A stretch of 64,000 nucleotides of DNA, from positions 2,988,001 to 3,052,000 of the forward strand of contig NZ_CP090974.1 in NCBI RefSeq assembly GCF_021513195.1, given 5' to 3'. Below, piece after piece: positions 36,933 through 45,879 of the stretch; the first letter of the stretch is position 1; every line of letters begins with the position of its first letter. The position numbers were made by a program, and so were the translations under genes. This DNA comes from Shewanella sp. OMA3-2. Its GTDB lineage: Bacteria; Pseudomonadota; Gammaproteobacteria; Enterobacterales; Shewanellaceae. The notes under the pieces were generated by a model. It was not told the DNA's origin and did no database searches. It worked only from the letters and a program-made list of their open reading frames with translations.

Positions 36933-38138
36933 TTAAACTTCAATCGCCATGGCGGTAGCCTCACCGCCACCAATGCACAATGACGCGACACCACGGCTTA
37001 AACCGCGTGCTTTTAATGCATAAATTAATGTCACTAATAATCGTGCGCCAGAACAGCCAATTGGATGGCCTATTGCACATGCTCCGCCATTAACGTTCAC
37101 TTTGTTAGCATCTAAACCAAGTTCAGAAATTGCCAACATTGTGACCATGGCAAAGGCTTCATTGATTTCATATAAATCAACATCATCTTTGGTCCAGTTT
37201 ACTTGACCCAGTAGTTTATTCATTGCCCCTACTGGCGCGGTAGTGAACAAAGATGGCTCTTGCGAATGGGTTGTATGACCTTTAATGGTGGCTAACACGG
37301 CTAAGCCTAAATTGGCGGCTTTTTCACGCGTCATCAATAATAGCACTGCTGCGCCATCAGAAATTGAGCTAGAGTTTGCGGCGGTAATAGTACCGTCTTT
37401 AGTAAATGCAGGACGTAACGTTGGAATTTTTTCAGGGCGGGCATTACCAGGTTGCTCATCGGTGTCGATTGTGATGTCACCGCGACGGTCACTGACCGTA
37501 ACTGGGGTAATTTCAGCTTTAAACGCACCAGAATTAATCGCATTATTGGCTTTTTCAAGTGAGCCTAAAGCAAAAGCATCCATTTGCTCGCGAGTTAAAC
37601 CAAAATCATCAGCAGTTTTTTGTGCAAAAGTCCCCATTGCACCGCCAGTGTAAGCGTCTTCAAGACCGTCTAAAAACATGTGGTCCATGACTTTACCATG
37701 CCCCATACGCATGCCACTGCGCGCTTTATCAAGTAAATAAGGTGCTTGGCTCATGCTTTCCATACCACCAGCAATAACCACTTCACTGCTACCGGCTTTA
37801 ATTAAATCATGGGCCAACATGACAGTTTTCATTCCTGAGCCACATACTTTATTGATAGTTGTCGCGCCAACAGAAAGCGGTAAATCAGCCCCCAAAGTGG
37901 CTTGACGCGCAGGCGCTTGTCCAAGGCCCGCAGGTAATACGCAGCCCATTAGCACTTCATCAATACTGGCTGGCGATATACCACAGTCAGCAATTAACCC
38001 TTTAATGGCAGTGGCTGCTAAAGTAGGTGATTTCACTGAGGAAAGTGAACCTTGAAACCCCCCCATTGGGGTACGCTTTGCTGCAACAATAACAATATCT
38101 TGAGCCTGATTGCCCATCCCAGCTTGCTGTGAACTCAT
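36933..38138 (-). CDS. acetyl-CoA C-acyltransferase (thiolase)
   Basis: 401-aa biosynthetic-type thiolase, cleaving 2-methylacetoacetyl-CoA to propionyl-CoA and acetyl-CoA in this operon. The nucleophilic Cys is in NKVCGSGMKTVM near residue 97. NVNGGACAIGHPIGCSGARL and the final CIGGGEATAMA hold the other active-site His and Cys. It starts MSSQQAGMG with GGAG upstream; a GTG two codons earlier is less likely. First gene of the operon. Confidence 0.93.
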   Translation of the reverse strand: MSSQQAGMGNQAQDIVIVAAKRTPMGGFQGSLSSVKSPTLAATAIKGLIADCGISPASIDEVLMGCVLPAGLGQAPARQATLGADLPLSVGATTINKVCGSGMKTVMLAHDLIKAGSSEVVIAGGMESMSQAPYLLDKARSGMRMGHGKVMDHMFLDGLEDAYTGGAMGTFAQKTADDFGLTREQMDAFALGSLEKANNAINSGAFKAEITPVTVSDRRGDITIDTDEQPGNARPEKIPTLRPAFTKDGTITAANSSSISDGAAVLLLMTREKAANLGLAVLATIKGHTTHSQEPSLFTTAPVGAMNKLLGQVNWTKDDVDLYEINEAFAMVTMLAISELGLDANKVNVNGGACAIGHPIGCSGARLLVTLIYALKARGLSRGVASLCIGGGEATAMAIEV

Positions 38139-38184
38139 AACCACTCCATAAAAAATCTAAATATAACTAAAATACTTATCACCA

Positions 38185-38209
38185 CTTTGACGTTTACGCG
38201 AACGTAAAG
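38185..38209. promoter_or_regulatory. candidate LiuR-type operator upstream of the operon
   Basis: Imperfect palindrome CTTTGACGTT-TACGCG-AACGTAAAG, about 47 nt before the thiolase start. MerR-family LiuR regulators control branched-chain amino-acid catabolism in Shewanella and bind palindromes of the ACGT...ACGT kind. The match is by resemblance only. Confidence 0.5.
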
Positions 38210-38403
38210 CAAGTAGTAATTAGTCGAACATAGTGATGAAATCTAATGTCATTGTCAGTCAAGATTTACACCTAGACAAATACAGTCATTCGACAATAGA
38301 TTTACACAAGCATTATCAATAATATAATTGTATTTCAAGTACGAACTTCAAGTGTAAATTGAATCGAAAAAAGATGGAGATAATGCAGTTTACGTCTAAA
38401 CAC

Positions 38404-40341
38404 TTAGCGGTAAAGTTGGACTTGATTGCGTCCTTGGTTTTTAGCTTGATACATGGCTAAGTCGGCTTTTTTAACCAAATCGGTAAAGTGCTGCTCGGTT
38501 GAATCTTGGTGCCAATTTGAATATGCATCATCTTGCACCACTGCAACACCTAAACTAATCGTAAATTCAAGTGCAATATCACTAAATTGAAACGGTTTTT
38601 CGGCAATAACGCTCCTTAAACGCTCGGCTATTTGCATCGCTTCATTTTCATCCACATTGGGTAAAATGCATAAGAACTCTTCCCCGCCCACACGGCCCAC
38701 AATATCGGTCTGTTTAATGTAACTTTGACAACGCCCTACAGCGGCAATTATCGCTTTATCACCTATGTCATGGCCAAATTGATCATTTATTTTTTTAAAA
38801 TGGTCAATATCAAACAAAATAACAGCAAAAGGCTTTTGATTTTCCTGGCATTGCTGCAGACGCTTTCGTCCCTCTTCAAAGGTAAAGCGGCGATTAGCTA
38901 TGCCTGTTAAAAAATCTGTTTGTGCTCGTCGAATAAATTGTCTTCGTGAATAAATCAAAAATATCACCAATACCGCTAAACTCGCTGCAATAACAATAAA
39001 TATAAACATAGATAATTTGGTGATTCTTTGTTTATCGATCTGGTTAGTGAGACTTAATTGATTTATCGCTAATTCTTTTTCAAGCAATTGGTTTTCATAC
39101 CGAGTGACTTTGACATTATGATTTAACGAGACAAGTACCACATCATTTGCCATAGAATCTTCCATATTATGTTTTTCAAATTCTATTGCAGAAAATAAAT
39201 ATCCTAACGCTGTGAAATACTCGCCTTCAGAAGCGAAATAAATCGACCTAACTTGCTCAATTAAACTCGCCGACTGAGCATTAAGCCCATCTGAATTAAG
39301 AAATCGCTCTGCTACTTGCCCTGCCGTTGCAACATCTTGATAATGAAACAAACCTAACGCCCACAACCCCAAACTTTGAGTCACAAAAAATGCTTCTTCC
39401 GTCTCTTTTGAAGCATCATTAGCCATTTCAAATGCTTGAATTGCTGTTGAATATTCTTGTCGTCCAAGGTGATAACGGCCTTTGTTGAAGTAATAGAAAA
39501 ATGGCAGGTCTTTATTCTTTTTCATTTGCACAATTAAAGCAGACATTTGCTGGAGATAACCGTCGGCACGTTTCCATTTAGTCAACGTCACCGCTTCGCC
39601 AACTAAATTATGTAACATATTGAACATATTCTTTTTATCATCAACTTGCTGCCAATGATTGAATGCTTGTTGAAAATAGTCTTCCGCTTGTTTATGCAAA
39701 TGATTATCACGGTATATCGCCGCGGTCGCATTAAAAATTTTCGCCAGTTTGTCGGGGGATAATTGATATTCTTTTGCAATATCTAATGCTTCAGATAAGT
39801 GCATTAGGCCAATATCAAAATTATTGGCTTGATTAAAACAAAAAGCCGTTTGAGTAAGTGCATCCGCTAATAGAGCCTGATCTGATTGTTTATGGGCTAA
39901 TTCAACGGCGATAATCCTATCTGGACAATACTGTTTATAATCATTTGTTTGCAAATACACCATAAATGAACGGGCAAGATAACCTTTAACCAAGAGTGGC
40001 GACTGAGGAGTAGCTGACAGTATGTTTATTGCTTGTGAATAACTTTGAAAGGCTTGTTCCAGTTGTTTATCTTGTTCTTGCGCAGCGGCGAGATGTAACA
40101 ATAACTGGGCTTTATCTTCGGCGGGATGGTGGCTTACCTGCGACAATTGCAGAGTGATATAGTCAATTTTATTCGCAGGGGTATCAATACCAGTTAGATG
40201 TTGTTCAATAATCGTCAAATTGGGTGAGTTGGCGGCAAAGCTTATTGGCCCACATAATAGATAAGCCAATAGCGCCATGCCTTTAAAGACAGTCAAGTTA
40301 CCTACAAGTTGATGATTTACAATTGCCGATAAATCAAACAT
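38404..40341 (-). CDS. TPR-repeat membrane diguanylate cyclase
   Basis: 645-aa protein. A hydrophobic N-terminal signal (FKGMALLAYLLCGPISFAA, about residues 20-38) is followed by a periplasmic sensor of tetratricopeptide-like helices (LLHLAAAQEQDKQLEQAFQSY; LAKIFNATAAIY; RYHLGRQEYSTAIQAFEMA). A coiled stretch leads to one membrane helix (MFIFIVIAASLAVLVIFLIY, about 450) and a C-terminal GGDEF domain. The active-site motif is GGEEF (VGRVGGEEFLCIL), a functional variant, preceded by DIDHFKKINDQFGH. It is a likely producer of c-di-GMP in response to an envelope signal. The upstream start is uncertain: no clear ribosome-binding site. Confidence 0.85.
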   Translation of the reverse strand: MFDLSAIVNHQLVGNLTVFKGMALLAYLLCGPISFAANSPNLTIIEQHLTGIDTPANKIDYITLQLSQVSHHPAEDKAQLLLHLAAAQEQDKQLEQAFQSYSQAINILSATPQSPLLVKGYLARSFMVYLQTNDYKQYCPDRIIAVELAHKQSDQALLADALTQTAFCFNQANNFDIGLMHLSEALDIAKEYQLSPDKLAKIFNATAAIYRDNHLHKQAEDYFQQAFNHWQQVDDKKNMFNMLHNLVGEAVTLTKWKRADGYLQQMSALIVQMKKNKDLPFFYYFNKGRYHLGRQEYSTAIQAFEMANDASKETEEAFFVTQSLGLWALGLFHYQDVATAGQVAERFLNSDGLNAQSASLIEQVRSIYFASEGEYFTALGYLFSAIEFEKHNMEDSMANDVVLVSLNHNVKVTRYENQLLEKELAINQLSLTNQIDKQRITKLSMFIFIVIAASLAVLVIFLIYSRRQFIRRAQTDFLTGIANRRFTFEEGRKRLQQCQENQKPFAVILFDIDHFKKINDQFGHDIGDKAIIAAVGRCQSYIKQTDIVGRVGGEEFLCILPNVDENEAMQIAERLRSVIAEKPFQFSDIALEFTISLGVAVVQDDAYSNWHQDSTEQHFTDLVKKADLAMYQAKNQGRNQVQLYR

Positions 40342-40456
40342 ATTTTAAATTCATCTGGAAAGATCAACAGACTCTAACATAACGCTAATGCAGACCAATT
40401 GGAAACACCTATTGATACATTATTGGTAATAAATAGTTAACCCGACTTAATATCAA

Positions 40457-41410
40457 TTAACCGCTGGTTTTCTTACTTTCCCAGGGTGTCATTTTACTCA
40501 TATCACTTAAATCGTATGGCGTTAACTGATAAACATAATAGTTAAGCCAATTACTGACAAGTAAGCTGCCGTGACTGTGCCAACGGACAATTTGATCCTG
40601 CGATGGGTCGTCATTGCGATAATAATTTAAGGGCACACTTGGATTCAAACCTTGGGCTAAATCGCGTTGATATTCATCGTTTAAGGTACCCTTTTGATAT
40701 TCTGGATGCCCCATAACAAATAAATTACGACTATCGCAGCTTAAGGCTATATACACACCAGCTTCTGCTGATTCAGCCAAAATATCGACCTCAGGATGTT
40801 GACGAATATCATCAATATTGACTTCAGCAAAACGCGAATGGGGAGCGTAAAACTCATCATCAAAACCACGCAGTAAAGGATGAGGCTCACTGGCCCTAAC
40901 ATGATTAAATACACCTGAGCGCTTTTGCGCTAACAAACCACGGTTTATGCCATATAAATGAAATAACCCCGCATGTGCCGCCCAACACAAAAACAATACC
41001 GAGGTAACATGACGCTGCGACCAATCAATAATCTCTTTGATATGATCCCAATAAACAACATCTTCAAAATCAAGTTGTCCTAAAGGTGCACCAGTAATAA
41101 TCAGTCCGTCGTAATTGTTGTGCCTGACGTCTTCAAAATCACGATAGAAAGTATTCATATGGTCAACCGAGGTATGCTTAGATTCTTTATCATGAATACG
41201 CAGTAAATCAACACCGACTTGTAATGGCGTATTGCCTAATAAACGTAGAAGTTGAGTTTCGGTCTCAATTTTATTGGGCATCAAATTCAAGATAAGCACC
41301 CGCATAGGACGAATATCCTGGTTGGCTGCGCGAGTTTCTGACATCACAAAGATGTTTTCTGACTCTAAAATACCTGCTGCGGGTAAATCATCTGGAATTC
41401 GAACTGGCAT
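40457..41410 (-). CDS. metA: homoserine O-succinyltransferase
   Basis: 317-aa enzyme of methionine biosynthesis that acylates homoserine. It begins [20 protein letters not shown]. It has [18 protein letters not shown], the catalytic Cys in [11 protein letters not shown] (about residue 142), His in FVMGHPEY (about 235) and Glu in the following segment. Succinyl versus acetyl specificity cannot be fixed by eye. It lies 44 nt downstream of a lipoprotein gene, behind a shared MetJ-type operator. Confidence 0.95.
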   Translation of the reverse strand: MPVRIPDDLPAAGILESENIFVMSETRAANQDIRPMRVLILNLMPNKIETETQLLRLLGNTPLQVGVDLLRIHDKESKHTSVDHMNTFYRDFEDVRHNNYDGLIITGAPLGQLDFEDVVYWDHIKEIIDWSQRHVTSVLFLCWAAHAGLFHLYGINRGLLAQKRSGVFNHVRASEPHPLLRGFDDEFYAPHSRFAEVNIDDIRQHPEVDILAESAEAGVYIALSCDSRNLFVMGHPEYQKGTLNDEYQRDLAQGLNPSVPLNYYRNDDPSQDQIVRWHSHGSLLVSNWLNYYVYQLTPYDLSDMSKMTPWESKKTSG

Positions 41411-41454
41411 ACTCGTTCCCTTACCTAATTATTAATCGACAAATACGGCTGACA

Positions 41455-41847
41455 TTATCGCTTTACGAGATCAACAACCACAGATAATGGCTGAGGATTA
41501 GCTAGGTTTACTGGATAAGATTGCGTATTAATAAACCACAATTCATCAGCAACAGTAATCCGTGCACTAATGGCATAACGATGGCCTGTTTTAAAAACAT
41601 CTGTTGGCACAACAAACTTGAAAGGTGTGACACCTGTGACTGGGCTTATTTGATATTCAGCCAAGACTTCTGCTTTAACATCTTGCAAAGACACATCCTG
41701 TAATTGGATTTTGATCACAGAATCAGCAGATAAAGCAATACGTTGTTTGTATAACACTTCACCAATAATATTGATGTTGTCTGGTGCAGGTTGACAAGCT
41801 GATAAGCCCGTAACCATTACTAGAGTGCATAAAAGAGCTTTAATCAT
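41455..41847 (-). CDS. YbaY/YscW-type small lipoprotein
   Basis: 130-aa lipoprotein: signal peptide MIKALLCTLVMVTGLSAC with lipobox Cys18. The mature domain contains IIGEVLYKQRIALSADSVIKI and IQLQDVSL, then VTPFKFVVPTDVF, HRYAISARITV and PVNLANPQPLSVVVDLV. This matches the YbaY/YscW beta-sandwich family of outer-membrane lipoproteins. AGGAGA precedes the ATG. It is the promoter-proximal gene ahead of metA, so it should be repressed with metA by methionine; the functional link is unknown. Confidence 0.8.
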   Translation of the reverse strand: MIKALLCTLVMVTGLSACQPAPDNINIIGEVLYKQRIALSADSVIKIQLQDVSLQDVKAEVLAEYQISPVTGVTPFKFVVPTDVFKTGHRYAISARITVADELWFINTQSYPVNLANPQPLSVVVDLVKR

Positions 41848-41891
41848 AAGTCTCCTGTGCTAATTTTGTAATATTGCATCATCATACATTA

Positions 41892-41907
41892 AGACGTCTG
41901 GAAGTCT
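41892..41907. promoter_or_regulatory. MetJ operator (two tandem met boxes)
   Basis: AGACGTCT (perfect met-box consensus) is followed directly by GGAAGTCT (6 of 8 matches), 45 nt upstream of the lipoprotein-metA unit. MetJ with S-adenosylmethionine binds tandem 8-bp boxes of this sequence. The second box also forms an inverted repeat GGAAGT/ACTTCC with downstream bases. Confidence 0.75.
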
Positions 41908-42001
41908 ACACTTCCAACATTGAAATATTTTCGTGCTTGTTATCGCTAGCGCTTATTTCTATCATAAACCTTACTTGAAAATAACGAGCGCCATAAACCC
42001 C

Positions 42002-42745
42002 ATGACCACTATTGCCACCGCTATGATTATTGGTGCTAGCTCGCAGCTAAGTAAAGAATTAGCCCGCCAGCTTGCTGCTCAAAACGTCAAGTTGCTGTTA
42101 TTTGTGCAACAACCAGAGTTGTTAACCGAATTTGCTAAAACACTGCCCGTTTCAGTGCAAGTTTTGCCATTATCAATCACAGAACCTGCCAAGTTAATTG
42201 AACAAATAACCACTTCATGGCAGCAAGAAAACGGCGCCCATTTGGTGATTGTTAATACTGGCATGAATGGTTACGATGCCACCCTTCCCTGGCAATTAGA
42301 ACAAGATATTATTGATGTCAATGTAAAAGGCTTTGCTGCTATTTGTCACTGTGTATTCAAATTGATGACAGAACAAGGTTATGGCCAGCTGGCAGCAATT
42401 AACTCAATAGCAGGACAGAGAGGTGGGCCAAGCATGGCTTACCATGCATCTAAGGCATTTGCCGCTAATTATTTTGAAGGCTTAAGCATGCATGCACAGC
42501 GATTAAAACTGCCTATTACCATTAGCGATATTCAATTAGGCTTATTAGATAAAGCCGCATTGCAACAAAAGCAGGTTTTATTAGCCCCTTTAGACAAAGT
42601 TGCTAAACAAATTTTGATTGCGTTGCAAAAGGGCAAACGCCAAGTATATGTGACCAAACGTTGGCGTTTTGTTGCTTGGCTGAATCGGTTGTTACCTGAG
42701 TATATTTATAATACTCGCCATTGGCAGTCGAAAAAGCGCAAATAA
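42002..42745 (+). CDS. short-chain dehydrogenase/reductase
   Basis: 247-aa SDR protein. The N-terminal nucleotide-binding region IIGASSQLSKELARQLA lacks the classic TGxxxGxG (GASSQLS). VNTGMNGYD replaces NNAG. The catalytic Ser lies in INSIAG and Tyr/Lys in YHASKAF near residue 153. The C-terminal basic tail RHWQSKKRK is unusual. The upstream in-frame TTG (41933) overlaps the MetJ region, so the ATG at 42002 is preferred. It is divergent from the lipoprotein-metA unit. Substrate unknown. Confidence 0.78.
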   Translation: MTTIATAMIIGASSQLSKELARQLAAQNVKLLLFVQQPELLTEFAKTLPVSVQVLPLSITEPAKLIEQITTSWQQENGAHLVIVNTGMNGYDATLPWQLEQDIIDVNVKGFAAICHCVFKLMTEQGYGQLAAINSIAGQRGGPSMAYHASKAFAANYFEGLSMHAQRLKLPITISDIQLGLLDKAALQQKQVLLAPLDKVAKQILIALQKGKRQVYVTKRWRFVAWLNRLLPEYIYNTRHWQSKKRK

Positions 42746-42802
42746 CCTCATCACACTACAACTAAAATAATCGAATAAAAAAGCTTAAAGTTTGGGCCTA
42801 GA

Positions 42803-44755
42803 TCACCCTTGCAATAAATACTCTTCGGCTTTTTCAATACTGCGCGGTTTACCCACTAGCATTAAAATATCATTGCGGCGAAATACCCAATCATCCGGTG
42901 CAGGCTCGATCTCAGAGCCTTTTCTGCGCACAGCTCTAAGTTCAACCTCTAATTGATGCCATGGAATGTCTGCGACTTTTTTACCGACACTGCTGGCACT
43001 GGTCGTTAAGGACACTGCATGCAACAAATCCAAAGTAAAGTCCGTTTCTGTGCCAGAAAAAAATCCATGTAAATATTGATAATGGTTACGCCGCTCTGAT
43101 TCAAGCCGTTTAAGAATGCGCTGCAAGGGCACGCCACACTTGTAGAGCACCTGAGAAACCAACATCAGACTGCCTTCCAACGACTCAGGTATCACCTGTG
43201 TTGCCCCAGCCTCTTTAAGGCCTTTAAGATTTGAATCATCTCGCGTACGGATAAGAATTTTAGCATCAGGAGCTAATTTTCGACTTACCGCTAACGCTTC
43301 TTCAGCCTGGCGTTCTTCTGTAAAGGTCACTACCACCATACTGGCTTGGCGGATCCCTATTCGCTTTAAAATCCCCATTTTACAGGCATCGCCAAAATAA
43401 ACCGGTTCACCAGCTGCGCGGGACTCTGTTACACGGGTGGGATCAAGATCTAACACTATATAATTAATCGCTTCGGTTTTTAAGAAACGGGCAATGGTTT
43501 GCCCTACACGGCCGTAACCTAAAATCACCACAAAATCATCATCATCGCTGTTAGGTAAAGTAATGGTTTGTGACGCCATCCCTTTAGGTGGCTTACCGCC
43601 CTTAATCTTTTTGGCTATATCGACACTGTTGCGGATTAACCACGGGGCAAATGACATTGAAATAACGGCTACCGCAACCAGTATAGTACTGACTTTATTT
43701 TCTAATAACTGATAGTTAACCGCCAAGGCCAACAACACAAAACTGAACTCGCCTACCTGTCCTAAACTGATTGCGGTACTTAATGCCACTTTGGCGTGTT
43801 CACCCGCCAACTTTAATAACCCATAAACGATTATTATTTTAAGTGCAATAACGGCGATCAAAGTGGTTAATATTTGCCACCAATATTGTATTATCAAGTC
43901 AAAATTCAGCATCATTCCAATCGAGATAAAAAATAGTCCCATCAATAAATCTCTAAATGGGCGAATATCGGCTTCTAATTGACGGCGATACTGGCTTTCT
44001 CCAAGTAACATACCGGCAATAAATGCCCCTAATGCCATTGACAGCCCTAGCCACTGAGTAAATGCCCCTGTCAATAATGCGACAACTAAAGTCGATAATA
44101 CAAATAACTCATTAGAACGTGAACGAGCTACTTCATCAAAAATTCGTGGCAATATCCATTTACCAAATGACATGAGTCCGAGAAAGGCCAAAATACCGGT
44201 TAGCAAACCATACACTATGCTATTTATGCTCATTTGACTGCTATCATTAGCCAGCAGAGGTAATAGAATTAGCATGGGCACCACGGCTAAATCCTGAAAT
44301 AACAGTACGCTGACCGATAATTCTCCGTGGCGCCTTCTAAGCCAACCTTGTTCGTTCATCAGTTTAAGCACAATGGCGGTAGAGGATAATGCGATAGCTG
44401 AGCCAATGACCAATGATGCTACCCAATTTTGCCCCAATAGGTAAGCGACACCACCCGCTATTAATGTGGTGATAATCATTTGAGCGCTACCCAAGCCAAA
44501 CACAGTACGACGCATTGACCATAAACGCGGCACAGAAAACTCAAGCCCTAAAGTAAACATCAACAGCACCACGCCAAGTTCAGCAACATAGTGCATCTCA
44601 TGTTGAGTAAACCAGTGAAAACCACTTGGGCCACTGATCACCCCGGTCAAAAGATAAGCCAGAATCGCAGGTAATCCTACCCGCCCTAAAATAGCAATTG
44701 TTGCTATGGCGATAACTAACATAAATAAAATATGAATAAACATATTGTTTTCCAT
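42803..44755 (-). CDS. CPA2-family cation:proton antiporter (KefB/KefC-like) with TrkA domains
   Basis: 650-aa inner-membrane transporter. About 12 hydrophobic helices cover residues 1-385 (GLPAILAYLLTGVISGP; GVVLLMFTLGLEFSV; FISIGMMLNFDL). A cytoplasmic RCK/TrkA-N domain (VVILGYGRVGQTIARFL, GxGxxG) follows at about 410-530, and a TrkA-C domain (VKSx-like ELRAVRRKGSEIEP) at the end. It probably exchanges K+ (or Na+) for H+ under ligand control. The ATG at 44755 is chosen over a TTG at 44776; an ATG at 44743 with a closer GGAA is also possible. Confidence 0.88.
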   Translation of the reverse strand: MENNMFIHILFMLVIAIATIAILGRVGLPAILAYLLTGVISGPSGFHWFTQHEMHYVAELGVVLLMFTLGLEFSVPRLWSMRRTVFGLGSAQMIITTLIAGGVAYLLGQNWVASLVIGSAIALSSTAIVLKLMNEQGWLRRRHGELSVSVLLFQDLAVVPMLILLPLLANDSSQMSINSIVYGLLTGILAFLGLMSFGKWILPRIFDEVARSRSNELFVLSTLVVALLTGAFTQWLGLSMALGAFIAGMLLGESQYRRQLEADIRPFRDLLMGLFFISIGMMLNFDLIIQYWWQILTTLIAVIALKIIIVYGLLKLAGEHAKVALSTAISLGQVGEFSFVLLALAVNYQLLENKVSTILVAVAVISMSFAPWLIRNSVDIAKKIKGGKPPKGMASQTITLPNSDDDDFVVILGYGRVGQTIARFLKTEAINYIVLDLDPTRVTESRAAGEPVYFGDACKMGILKRIGIRQASMVVVTFTEERQAEEALAVSRKLAPDAKILIRTRDDSNLKGLKEAGATQVIPESLEGSLMLVSQVLYKCGVPLQRILKRLESERRNHYQYLHGFFSGTETDFTLDLLHAVSLTTSASSVGKKVADIPWHQLEVELRAVRRKGSEIEPAPDDWVFRRNDILMLVGKPRSIEKAEEYLLQG

Positions 44756-44913
44756 AGGCAAAAAACTCCCTGTCAAGAAACTGTCGAAAGCGTTGCATCC
44801 TGTTTGTCAAAATAACAAATAAATTACAAACACTTAAAAAACATAGAAAAATAAATTTAGGCATGTAACTTGCTTAATACCGGTATCACAGTGACACGTT
44901 TTGGAGTACCCCT

Positions 44914-45800
44914 ATGGATTTTGCAATTGCAACCGAACTTTTCCCAGAAGAATATGGGTATAGGTCAAACACCTATCTACGGATGGAGCCTGAGCTTGAT
45001 CTGGTCCAAGTGATCCAGCAATTACATGCAAGTTTAGATCCTCGGACAGTTTTTGCCTGCTATGGCAAAATTGTCGGTCAACATTTGCCGATAAAAGCAC
45101 TGCAACTGTTCGTCGCAGACCAAAAGTTTACCTGGGGGCGTCACAATGGCATTGAGTTAGTACGCCATATTAAAACTGAATCCGATACCTTAAAGATACA
45201 TTACTATCTTTCAGTGCCACTCAGCCCAATACAACTAACACTACTTAATCACATTGAAGCATTGATATTACAGCCATTTAATAACGCCCTTAAGTATCAA
45301 CAGGTGTCTAACCAGGCTATGTTTGATGCATTAACAGGCCTTGGTAATCGTTATTACTTGAAAAAAGTGATACATACAAGCATTGCCAGAGCGCAGCGTA
45401 AACAAGGTCATGTGTCTTTAATCGTATTAGATTTAGATAAGTTTAAACAACTTAATGATAAATTTGGTCACATTGTAGGGGATAACGTACTCGCCAGCTT
45501 TGCGACCTTAATTAATGATTCTATACGAGATACCGACCAAGCATTTCGCATTGGTGGCGACGAATTTGTTGTTATCACCGAAGGGGGTCATCCGCGGCAA
45601 GCTTAGTATGCCAACGCATTTTAGATAACTTACCTCAGTGCCCTGAACTGATGGAGTATAATGTTAAGTGTAGCTTAGGTATTGCTCAGTCGCGTGCTAA
45701 AGAAGAGCTGGCCACACTTTATGAGCGTGCCGATAAAGCCATGTACAGTGCAAAGGCAGCAGGCAGAAACTGTTTTAAAATTTGTGCAGACACGCAATAG
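44914..45800 (+). pseudogene. GGDEF-domain diguanylate cyclase, frameshifted
   Basis: An N-terminal sensor-like part (DFAIATELFPEEYGYRSN...) of about 140 residues has no recognised family. It is followed by a GGDEF domain: FDALTGLGNRYYL, LDLDKFKQLNDKFGH and the intact active site GGDEFVVI. The frame fails at the G5 run 45583-45587 (TCACCGAAGGGGGTCAT). A sixth G gives ITEGGSSAASLVCQRILDN and continues through SLGIAQSR and YERADKAMYSAKAAGRN to TAG at 45800. That would be a normal 295-aa enzyme. GGAG lies 8 nt before the ATG. Either a homopolymer undercall or a real switch-off. Confidence 0.85.
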
Positions 45801-45819
45801 TTAGCATAAAAATCATCAT

Positions 45820-45851
45820 AATGACCATAGCCTTACTCCACTATGGTCATT
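45820..45851. terminator. hairpin between convergent GGDEF and RimK-like genes
   Basis: 11-bp perfect stem AATGACCATAG/CTATGGTCATT with a 10-nt loop, between two convergent genes. On the minus strand a T5 run lies 8 nt beyond it. A bidirectional terminator is likely but not canonical. Confidence 0.55.
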
Positions 45852-45879
45852 GGTGAAATGATGAATCTACATAGTTATT

